A stretch of DNA of 64,000 bases, from positions 238,165-302,164 of the forward strand of contig JAGOPK010000004.1 of assembly GCA_017992055.1 (NCBI GenBank), given 5' to 3'. Source of the stretch: Burkholderiaceae bacterium. Lineage in GTDB: Bacteria > Pseudomonadota > Gammaproteobacteria > Burkholderiales > Burkholderiaceae_C. The number at the start of each line of letters is the position of its first letter. Position 1 is the stretch's first letter. The translations under genes were made by a program, and so were the position numbers. This document shows, piece by piece, positions 1 to 6,745 of the stretch. The notes below the pieces were generated by a model that had not been told where the DNA came from, searched no databases, and saw only the letters and a list, made by a program, of their open reading frames with translations.

Positions 1-391
1 CCAGCTCGGCCGAGGCCGGCACGGCGATGCGCACGGCCACGAACAGCGCCGCGGTCAGCGGGATCAGCTCCAGCACCAGCACCCGAACCACCATGCCCAG
101 CGCATACTGGTCCAGGCCGTAGCTGGCCGCGGTGACGATGACGATGCGCGCAATCACCAGGCTCAGCAGCGCCGAGACCACGGCAAACCAGGGCAGCACC
201 GGCATCACGCCGGCCACCAGGTGGCTGGCCAGCCGCGGCCGGCGCGGCCGCTCATAACTGGAGGGCGACAGCGCCAGCACGCCCAGCACCGCGCCCAGGT
301 GCACGATGCGCAGCGTGCCATGCCACCACTGCAACGCCGCCCGCCCCACCTGCAGCGATGGCAACGGGCGTGACGGCGAGGCGCGGGGCAT
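1..391 (-). CDS. MlaE-family ABC transporter permease, 3' part outside window
   Basis: The visible N-terminal 130 residues form a membrane protein. After a short cytoplasmic leader (WWHGTLRIVHLGAVLG) and a Pro/Arg-rich loop come transmembrane segments and the stretch YGLDQYALGMVVRVLVLEL, whose R..V.EL.P pattern is typical of the MlaE/YrbE permease family. MlaE homologues are the inner-membrane subunits of ABC systems that move phospholipids or other lipids to or from the outer membrane. The ATG at the complement of 389–391 is the first start in frame and faces a divergent EamA gene about 20 bp away. The ATPase and MCE partners are not visible because the gene runs off the left edge. The family call is fairly firm; the substrate is unknown. 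Confidence 0.7.
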   Translation of the reverse strand, partial: MPRASPSRPLPSLQVGRAALQWWHGTLRIVHLGAVLGVLALSPSSYERPRRPRLASHLVAGVMPVLPWFAVVSALLSLVIARIVIVTAASYGLDQYALGMVVRVLVLELIPLTAALFVAVRIAVPASAEL

Positions 392-412
392 GGCGGCATG
401 ATAGGGCGCACG

Positions 413-1348
413 ATGAGCACCGCCTCCGCACCTGCTGCCCCTGCCGCCTCCGCAATGACCTCCACCCCGGCCCGGCCGGCGCGCTCCTCGCTGACCCTGC
501 TGGTGGTGCTGTGGGCCGTGTGGGGCACCAACTGGCCGCTGTTTCCGATCGTGCTGCGCGAGGTGTCGGTGTGGAACTTCCGCACCGTGTCCTGCCTGGG
601 CGCCGGCCTGCTGCTGCTGGCGGTGGCACGCTGGCGCGGCCTGCCGCTGGCCATCCCCCGGCCGCTGTGGCCGCGCATCGCCATCGCCACCTGCTTCTAC
701 CTGGTGCTGTGGAACATCGCCAGCGCCTGGGCCGCGGTGCTGATCCCGTCGGGCCAGGCGGCGATCCTGGGCTTCACCATGCCGCTGTGGGCGGCGCTGC
801 TGGGCTGGGCGGTGCTGGGCCAGCGGCTGTCGCCGCGCATGCTGCTGGCCCTGGCCCTGGGCGCGGCCGCCGTGGCCCTGCTGGGCTGGAAGGGCCTGGG
901 CGCCTATGCCCAGGCGCCGCTGGGCGTAGCCCTGGGCCTGCTGGCGGCGCTGGGCTGGGCGGTGGGCACGCTGATCCTGCAGCGCGGCGCGGTCAGCGTG
1001 CCGGCCCTGGTGCTGACCGGCTGGCAGCTGCTGGCCACCGCCGTGCCCATCGGCGCGGTGGCCGGCCTGCAGTGGGCCCTGGACGATGCGCCGCCGGCGC
1101 TGCCCTCGGCCACGGTGCTGGCGCTGATCGTCTGGATCACCCTGGTGCCCATGGCCATCGGCAACCTGTGCTGGTTCATGCTGGTCGGACGCCTGCCGGC
1201 GGCGGTGGCCGGGCTGTCGTCGATCATGGTGCCGGTGGTGGCCATGGTCTCCGGCGCGGCGGTGCACGGCGAGCCGCTGGGCCCGGTGCAGCTGGCGGCC
1301 ATGGCCTGCAGCGCCGCGGGGCTGTGGCTGAGCCTGAAGCGCGGCTGA
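413..1348 (+). CDS. EamA/DMT-family transporter
   Basis: This roughly 311-residue protein has about ten hydrophobic segments arranged as two repeats of five, the architecture of EamA-domain drug/metabolite transporters. The first repeat contains LWAVWGTNWPLFPIVL, resembling the conserved first helix of the family (xWGxNxxxxK type), and the second repeat ends with VHGEPLGPVQLAAMACSAAGLWLSL, the usual GE.L....G..LI..G end. Such proteins are inner-membrane exporters of amino acids or metabolites. The start at ATG 413 has an AGGG eight bases upstream; an in-frame ATG at 398 would add five residues. The gene is divergent from the MlaE-like permease, with only about 20 bp between starts. The transported compound cannot be inferred. 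Confidence 0.8.
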   Translation: MSTASAPAAPAASAMTSTPARPARSSLTLLVVLWAVWGTNWPLFPIVLREVSVWNFRTVSCLGAGLLLLAVARWRGLPLAIPRPLWPRIAIATCFYLVLWNIASAWAAVLIPSGQAAILGFTMPLWAALLGWAVLGQRLSPRMLLALALGAAAVALLGWKGLGAYAQAPLGVALGLLAALGWAVGTLILQRGAVSVPALVLTGWQLLATAVPIGAVAGLQWALDDAPPALPSATVLALIVWITLVPMAIGNLCWFMLVGRLPAAVAGLSSIMVPVVAMVSGAAVHGEPLGPVQLAAMACSAAGLWLSLKRG

Positions 1349-1400
1349 GCCGGCCCTTTTCCGGCCACCGGCCGCTGCAGCCGGAGCCTAGACTGACTGG

Positions 1401-2027
1401 GTGAACACCGCCGTCTCGCCCACCCGCCGCATTGCCGTGGCCTTCTTCCTGTCCGGCGCCGCCGCGCTGATCTACCAGGTGGTCTGGCAGCGGCTGCTGT
1501 TCGTCGTGGTCGGCGTGGACATCGAGTCGGTGACCATCGTCGTCTCCACCTTCATGGCCGGCCTGGGCCTGGGCGCGCTGCTGGGCGGCTGGCTGGCCGA
1601 TGCGCTGCCGGCCCAGGTGCTGCGCCTGTTCTGCGCCGCCGAGGCGCTGATCGGCCTGTTCGGCTGGTTCAGCGCCGACCTGATCCTGGGCCTGGGCGAG
1701 ACCTTCGCCGGCCTGTCGCGGCCGGCCGCCGCCGGCCTGAGCTTCGGCCTGCTGCTGCTGCCGACCATGGCCATGGGCGCCACGCTGCCGATGCTGGTGG
1801 CCGAGTCGTTCCGCCGCAGCCGCAACATCGGCGTGTCCACCGGCACGCTGTACGTGATCAACACCGCCGGCGCGGCGCTGGGCGCGGCCGCGGTGGGCCT
1901 GGTGCTGCTGTACTGGCTGGACCTGCGCCAGACGGTGCAGCTGGCGGCGCTGCTGAACCTGGGCGCCAGCGCCGTGGTGGCCAGCGCGGTGCGGCCGCGG
2001 GACGGCGCTGCCGTGCGGGCCGTCTGA
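1401..2027 (+). CDS. N-terminal membrane half of a split MFS/spermidine-synthase-like protein
   Basis: The 208-residue product consists of about six membrane helices, starting with RRIAVAFFLSGAAALIYQVVWQRLL. The pattern SG..AL.YQ.VW.R is the hallmark N-terminus of membrane proteins known as fused MFS/spermidine synthases. The start is a GTG at 1401. The gene ends at TGA 2025–2027 and its last base is shared with the ATG of the next gene (TGATG), so the two are translationally coupled. The second gene repeats the same entry motif (LLSLSQEIVWVRI), so together they rebuild a protein that is usually one chain of roughly 750–800 residues. Function is unproven; the two products presumably associate in the inner membrane. 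Confidence 0.7.
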   Translation: MNTAVSPTRRIAVAFFLSGAAALIYQVVWQRLLFVVVGVDIESVTIVVSTFMAGLGLGALLGGWLADALPAQVLRLFCAAEALIGLFGWFSADLILGLGETFAGLSRPAAAGLSFGLLLLPTMAMGATLPMLVAESFRRSRNIGVSTGTLYVINTAGAALGAAAVGLVLLYWLDLRQTVQLAALLNLGASAVVASAVRPRDGAAVRAV

Positions 2028-3661
2028 TGCGCGCGCTGGCCATCACGCTGTCGTTTGCGGTCGGGCTGCTGAGCCTGAGCCAGGAGATCGTCTGGGTGCG
2101 CATCGTCGCGCTCGGCCAGCAGGCGCGGCCGCAGGCCTTTGCGCTGGTGCTGGCGGTGTTCCTGGTCGGCATCGCGCTGGGCGCGGCCTTCGGGCGGCGG
2201 CTGTGCCAGCGCTGCGCCAGCGACGGTCCGCGCCTGCTGCGCCAGGGCGGGGCCCTGCTGCTGGCCGCCGCGGCGCTGGACCTGCTGGCGCTGTGGCTGT
2301 GCGCCGCCGGCCTGGCGGCCACCAGCGGCTCGGCCTCGCTGCTGGGCGCGCTGCTGCTGCTGTGCGGCGCCTGCGCGGCGGCCAAGGGCACGCTGTTTCC
2401 CATCGTGCACCACCTGGGCTCGGTGGCCGAGGCCGGCCGGGTGGGGCGCTCGGTGTCGCGGGTCTACCTGGCCAATGTGCTGGGCTCGACGCTGGGCCCG
2501 GTGCTGACCGGCTTTGTGCTGATGGACCGCCTGGGCCTGGAGCAGGTGTTTGCGCTGGTGGCCGGGGCCACCGCGGCGCTGGGCGCGCTGGCGCTGTGGC
2601 GGGGCGGGATGGCCGCGGCAGGCCAAGGCTGGCGCCCGTTGCTGCCGGCCGCGGCCACGCTGGCCTTGCTGGTGGCCAGCGGCCAGGCCCTGGTCGAGCC
2701 ACCGGCCGTGGCGCAGCGCATTGCCGGCGAGGTGCTGGACGCTGCGGGGCGCAGCAATCTGCGCCACCTGATCCAGAACCGCCATGGCGTGATCCATGTG
2801 CTGGCCGAGGACCGGCCGGGCAGCGGCGACATCACCTACGGCGGCAATGCCTACGACGGCCGCATCAGCACCGACCTGCGCATCAATGCCAATGGCCTGG
2901 ACCGCGCCTATGCGCTGGCCGCGCTGCACCCGGCGCCGCGGCGCGTGCTGGTGGTGGGCCTGAGCACCGGCGCCTGGACCGCGGTGATCCTGGGCCTGCC
3001 CGGCGTCGAGCAGGTGGACGTGGTCGAGATCAACCCCGGCTATCTGGAGCTGATCGGCCGCTATCCGCAGGTGGCGCCGCTGCTGCGCGATCCGCGCGTG
3101 CGGGTGCACGTGGACGACGGCCGGCGCTGGCTGCGCGCCCATCCGCAGACGCGCTACGACCTGGTGTTCCAGAACACCACCTGGCACTGGCGCGCCAACA
3201 TCTCGCTGCTGCTGTCGCGCGACTATCTGCAGCAGCTGCGCAGCCACCTGGCGCCCGGCGGCATGGTGGCCATCAACACCACCGGCAGCGCCGACGTGTT
3301 CCACACCGCGGCCCAGGTGTTTGCCCAGGTCGGCCGGCGCAAGAACTTCGCCTACCTGTCGGACGTGCCGCTGCAGCCGCGACCCGATGCCGAGGCCGTG
3401 CTGCGCGCGGCGCGGCTGTGGCAGCAGCCGGCCTTCGACGAGGCTGCGTTTGCGCCCGGCGGCCTGGCCCATGAGCTGGCCCGGCAGCCGCTGCAGCCGG
3501 CGGCCGACTTGTTGCGCCAGGCCGCGCGCCAGCGCCCGCCGCTCGGCATCACCGACCTGTCGCCGGTCAACGAGTACCGGCATGGCGCGGCACCGCCCTG
3601 GGAGGCGCTGCACGGCCTGCTGCCGGCCGGCAGCGGACCCTGGCAGGCACCGCCGCCCTGA
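2027..3661 (+). CDS. C-terminal half: membrane segment plus spermidine-synthase-like domain
   Basis: Residues 1–230 form a second set of about six helices that begins LSFAVGLLSLSQEIVWVRIV. From about 250 to the end is a Rossmann-fold domain like spermidine synthase, with a nucleotide-binding loop (VVGLSTGAWTAVI), an acidic strand end (VDVVEINPGYLEL) and DDGRRWL. In true aminopropyltransferases the segment after DDG..F contains a catalytic D-S/T-S/T-D-P. Here the equivalent reads YDLVFQNTTWHW, so the catalytic aspartate is replaced by Gln. It is therefore unlikely to make spermidine and may be a methyltransferase-like or degenerate enzyme. It is translationally coupled to the preceding membrane gene. 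The substrate is unknown. Confidence 0.7.
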   Translation: MRALAITLSFAVGLLSLSQEIVWVRIVALGQQARPQAFALVLAVFLVGIALGAAFGRRLCQRCASDGPRLLRQGGALLLAAAALDLLALWLCAAGLAATSGSASLLGALLLLCGACAAAKGTLFPIVHHLGSVAEAGRVGRSVSRVYLANVLGSTLGPVLTGFVLMDRLGLEQVFALVAGATAALGALALWRGGMAAAGQGWRPLLPAAATLALLVASGQALVEPPAVAQRIAGEVLDAAGRSNLRHLIQNRHGVIHVLAEDRPGSGDITYGGNAYDGRISTDLRINANGLDRAYALAALHPAPRRVLVVGLSTGAWTAVILGLPGVEQVDVVEINPGYLELIGRYPQVAPLLRDPRVRVHVDDGRRWLRAHPQTRYDLVFQNTTWHWRANISLLLSRDYLQQLRSHLAPGGMVAINTTGSADVFHTAAQVFAQVGRRKNFAYLSDVPLQPRPDAEAVLRAARLWQQPAFDEAAFAPGGLAHELARQPLQPAADLLRQAARQRPPLGITDLSPVNEYRHGAAPPWEALHGLLPAGSGPWQAPPP

Positions 3662-3753
3662 ACCGGCGAGGCCGAGCGCCCGCCGCTGCGCGACACTCCA
3701 GTCGGCGCGGCGCCGGCCGATAACCCGTTGGCCTGCTCCCGTCCCTCAACTGC

Positions 3754-5544
3754 ATGCCCTGGATGCGCCGACTGCTTTCATGGCTGGCCCCCGTCATCGG
3801 TCTGGCCGGCCTGTGGGTCTTGGTGTGGATGCTGGCGCTGCTGCCGGCGCCGGCGCTGGCGCGTGCGCTGCTGCTGGACGACGCCCAGGACCGCATCGAT
3901 GCCTGGCCGGCGCTGACGCGCTATGCCGAGCCCGATGCGCCGCTGTCGCTGGCGCAGGTCCAGGCCCGGGCCGCGCAGTTCACGCCGCCGGACGGCGCCC
4001 GCGGCGCGCTGGGCCTGCACCGGGGCGGCCTGTGGCTGCGCCTGCCGCTGCAGCTGGCACCCGGCTCCGACGGCCAGTGGGTGCTGGACATCGCCTACCC
4101 GCCGCTGAACCGTGTCGACGTGCACCTGGTGGCCCATGGCCAGGCGCGGCTGCTGGCCACGCTGGGCAATCTGCAGCCCCATGCGGCGCGACCGCTGGCC
4201 AGCCGCACGCTGGCCCTGCCGCTGCAGCTGCTGCCCGAGCTGCAGCACGGCGGCCAGGCCGAGCTGTGGCTGCGCGTGCAGACCCAGGGCGCGGTGCTGC
4301 TGCCGATCTCGCTGGCCAAGCCGCGCCAGTTCCACCAGGACGCCGCGCAGGAGCTGCTGCTGCAGGGCCTGCTGGGCGGGCTGGGCCTGTTCCTGGTGCT
4401 CTACAGCCTGATGCAATGGGCCGCGCTGCGCGAGCCGCTGTTCGCCACCTATGCCTGGCTGACCAGCTGCAGCGTGCTGTTCTCGGTGTTCCAGATGGGC
4501 CTGGGCTCGCAGCTGCTGTGGCCCGACCAGCCGTGGATCGAGCGCCATGCCGGCAGCCTGCTGGCCCTGCTGGCCTCGGCCGGCTCGTCGCTGTTCATCG
4601 AGCATGCGCTGCGGCCGCACCGCTGGCCGCTGCTGGCCCGGCTGCTGCGCGGCGTGGCCGTGCTGCAGCTGTGCAGCGCCGCCGCCCATGCCGCCGGCCT
4701 GCTGGACGTGCACCAGGTCAGCCGGATCATCGGCACGCTGGGCCTGCTGCCGCCGCTGCTGGGCCTGCCCGGCGCCATCGCGCTGGTGCGGCAGGGCTCG
4801 GGCACGGGCCTGGCCCTGCTGCTGGCCTGGATCGCCTACTTCGTCAGCACCGCGGTGATGGTGGGCCTGATCGGCGGGCGCATCGACGCCGGCTTCTGGA
4901 GCCTGCATTCGTTCCAGATCGGCGCCACGCTGGACATGCTGCTGTTCATGCGCGTGATCTCGCTGCGCCAGCGCCTGGTGCGGCAGCAGGCGCAGCGTGC
5001 CGCGGCCGAGCGCGAGCTGCTGCTGCAGCAGGCCCACACCGATGCGCTGACCGGCCTGGCCAACCGCCGCGGCCTGCAGGCCGCGCTGGCCCGGCTGCTG
5101 CCGCAGGCCACGCCGCAGCGACCGCTGGCGCTGTTCCTGCTGGACCTGGATGGCTTCAAGGCCGTCAACGACGGCCATGGCCACGACACCGGCGATGCCC
5201 TGCTGGTGCGCGTGGCGCAGCGGCTGCGCGCCGGCCTGCGCCATTCCGGCGACGTGGTGGCGCGCCTGGGCGGCGACGAGTTCGTGGTCATCGCCGGCGG
5301 CCTGGCCGAGGGCGCCGCCGGCGCCGACGATGCCCAGGCCCTGGGCCACAAGCTGGCGGCCCTGTTCGAGGCCCCGTTCGAGCTGGCCGACGGCCGCCGC
5401 TTCAGCCTGGGCAGCACGCTGGGCTGGGTGCTGGCGCCGCACGACGGACATGACGCGGCCAGCCTGCTGCAGCGCGCCGATGCGGCGATGTACCAGGGCA
5501 AGCAGGGCGGCCGCGCCCGGCTGCAGCGCTGGTCGGGCCCATAA
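3754..5544 (+). CDS. 7TMR-DISM diguanylate cyclase
   Basis: The 596-residue protein starts with a membrane anchor or signal segment (residues 8–35). It then has a periplasmic beta-rich domain of the 7TMR-DISMED2 type (about 45–195, with the family pattern WVLDIAYPPLNRVDVHL), seven membrane helices (about 205–405), a short coiled linker and a GGDEF domain (about 430–590). The catalytic motif RLGGDEF is intact at 506–510, and DLDGFKAVND, the Mg/GTP-binding strand, is present, so it should make cyclic di-GMP. There is no RxxD inhibitory site immediately upstream of the motif. Such proteins link a periplasmic signal, often a carbohydrate, to motility or biofilm choice. The start ATG at 3754 precedes a clear hydrophobic leader. 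It stands alone, downstream of the spermidine-synthase-like pair. Confidence 0.88.
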   Translation: MPWMRRLLSWLAPVIGLAGLWVLVWMLALLPAPALARALLLDDAQDRIDAWPALTRYAEPDAPLSLAQVQARAAQFTPPDGARGALGLHRGGLWLRLPLQLAPGSDGQWVLDIAYPPLNRVDVHLVAHGQARLLATLGNLQPHAARPLASRTLALPLQLLPELQHGGQAELWLRVQTQGAVLLPISLAKPRQFHQDAAQELLLQGLLGGLGLFLVLYSLMQWAALREPLFATYAWLTSCSVLFSVFQMGLGSQLLWPDQPWIERHAGSLLALLASAGSSLFIEHALRPHRWPLLARLLRGVAVLQLCSAAAHAAGLLDVHQVSRIIGTLGLLPPLLGLPGAIALVRQGSGTGLALLLAWIAYFVSTAVMVGLIGGRIDAGFWSLHSFQIGATLDMLLFMRVISLRQRLVRQQAQRAAAERELLLQQAHTDALTGLANRRGLQAALARLLPQATPQRPLALFLLDLDGFKAVNDGHGHDTGDALLVRVAQRLRAGLRHSGDVVARLGGDEFVVIAGGLAEGAAGADDAQALGHKLAALFEAPFELADGRRFSLGSTLGWVLAPHDGHDAASLLQRADAAMYQGKQGGRARLQRWSGP

Positions 5545-5742
5545 GCTGGGCTGATGGCAGGGCTGATGCAGGGGCCGGCGCGGCCCGTCCACGCCGGGCC
5601 GCCATCCGGTCCAGGCGCCGCGCGGCTGGAAGATCCGCATTAACCCTTGGTTCAGGACCGAGCCCCGGCCGTCGCCAAGTCCGGCGCCGGCCCGCAGCGG
5701 CCCGGACTTGCCCGCTGCGCCGCCGCGGCTTTGTGCGTCAGC

Positions 5743-6012
5743 ATGCCGGCCATGTGCTCATCGCCTGTTGCCTCGCCCCCCCGTCGTTTCAGCGCCGCCG
5801 AACGCGCCCACATGCTGGCCACACCGGGCCTGGGACCGGGCATCGTCGCCCGGCTGGAGCAGCTGGGCATCCACTCGCTGGCCACGCTGCAGGGCGCGGC
5901 GCTGGACCAGGCCATCGAGGCCCTGTGCCACCAGGTCGGCAATGCCGCGCCGCGCAACCGCCGCCGCGCGCTGCAGCGGGCCGTGGCCGTGGCGGTGCCG
6001 CAGCCGGGCTGA
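5743..6012 (+). CDS. Small helix-hairpin-helix protein
   Basis: An 89-residue product. Its core, TPGLGPGIVARLEQLGIHSL followed by ATLQGA, has the helix–GxG–helix form of helix-hairpin-helix domains, as found in small proteins annotated as mitomycin-resistance or pathogenicity-locus (Cdd1-like) proteins. The C-terminal NRRRALQRAVA is basic. HhH modules usually contact DNA backbone, so a nucleic-acid role is plausible but unproven. The ATG at 5743 is used because the residues before it in frame (from a TTG at 5647) look non-coding; another ATG at 5752 is also possible. The gene is single and faces convergently the PQ-loop-like gene whose stop lies 6 bp beyond. Confidence 0.6.
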   Translation: MPAMCSSPVASPPRRFSAAERAHMLATPGLGPGIVARLEQLGIHSLATLQGAALDQAIEALCHQVGNAAPRNRRRALQRAVAVAVPQPG

Positions 6013-6018
6013 AGCCGG

Positions 6019-6348
6019 TCACCGCCCCGGCCAGGGCCGCGCCGGCGCCAGGCAGCGCGCGGCGATGCCGCCCCAGCCCAGGCCCTGGCGCCGCAGGCTG
6101 TACAGGGCCGCGGCCAGTTCCAGCCCACGCGCGGCCAGGTCCAGCAGCACCACCGCCGACATCAGCGGGCTGCCGACCTGCAGCACAAACGGCATCATCG
6201 CCACGCGCAGGCCGAACTGCACCGCCGACTTGCCCAGCGAAAACGCGCGCAGCCCGCTGCGGTCGCGCAGGCACAGGCGGATCTGCGGCAGATAGAACAT
6301 CGGCAGCGCCAGGCCGGCGCCCACGTACAGCAACGACACAGCGTCCAC
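6019..6348 (-). CDS. Small membrane protein with a PQ-loop-like motif
   Basis: The 109-residue product has three or four hydrophobic stretches and the sequence MFYLPQIRLCLRDRSGLRAFS near the N-terminus. A Pro-Gln dipeptide at the end of a helix followed by a polar loop and a second helix is the signature of PQ-loop/SemiSWEET-type small transporters. Only one PQ motif is visible and the protein is too short for a full seven-helix transporter, so if functional it would have to oligomerise as SemiSWEETs do. The start is a GTG 2 bp beyond the stop codon of the upstream gene at 6351, so the two are probably co-transcribed. The family assignment rests on a short motif and is tentative. Confidence 0.5.
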   Translation of the reverse strand: MDAVSLLYVGAGLALPMFYLPQIRLCLRDRSGLRAFSLGKSAVQFGLRVAMMPFVLQVGSPLMSAVVLLDLAARGLELAAALYSLRRQGLGWGGIAARCLAPARPWPGR

Positions 6349-6350
6349 GC

Positions 6351-6641
6351 TCAGCGTCCGGCCGGGGCCGCGGCGCCGTCGCCGCAGTGCTGGCGGCGCA
6401 GCTGCTGCAGGGCCTGGGCCACATCCAGCCCCTGGCCGCGCAGCCGGGTGATGGCCTGGTTGATTTCCACCGCCGCGGCGCGCGGCAGGCCGTCCTCATG
6501 GCCATCGCCGCCGCAGAACGCGGCCCGGGTCGGCGGCGACAGCGGCACCGCCCCCGTTCCCTTGGCCGACTGCGCCGGCCCGGCCAGCATCATCACCATC
6601 CCCAGCGCCAGCGCGCCGCCTGTCCTGATCCGCATCTCCAC
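6351..6641 (-). CDS. Small exported hypothetical protein
   Basis: The 96-residue product begins with a classical Sec signal peptide: a basic start (MEMRIRTGG), a hydrophobic core ALALGMVMMLAG, and a likely cleavage after PAQSA. The mature part is about 70 residues, with two cysteines (FCGG and QHCG) that could form a disulfide in the periplasm and an amphipathic helix around INQAITRLRGQGLDVAQALQQL. I do not recognise a family. It directly precedes the PQ-loop-like gene on the same strand and is divergent from the large STAND regulator, about 100 bp from that gene's start. An alternative in-frame start is ATG 6635. Confidence 0.5.
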   Translation of the reverse strand: MEMRIRTGGALALGMVMMLAGPAQSAKGTGAVPLSPPTRAAFCGGDGHEDGLPRAAAVEINQAITRLRGQGLDVAQALQQLRRQHCGDGAAAPAGR

Positions 6642-6745
6642 CTCGGTGCTGCATTGCCGATTGCAATCGGCGGCACTGTGCGGCGGCGGTGCGGCGGCCG
6701 TCCTTTATCCTTGTGAAAACTTCTTCCAGGGGATGTCGGGGGGTC

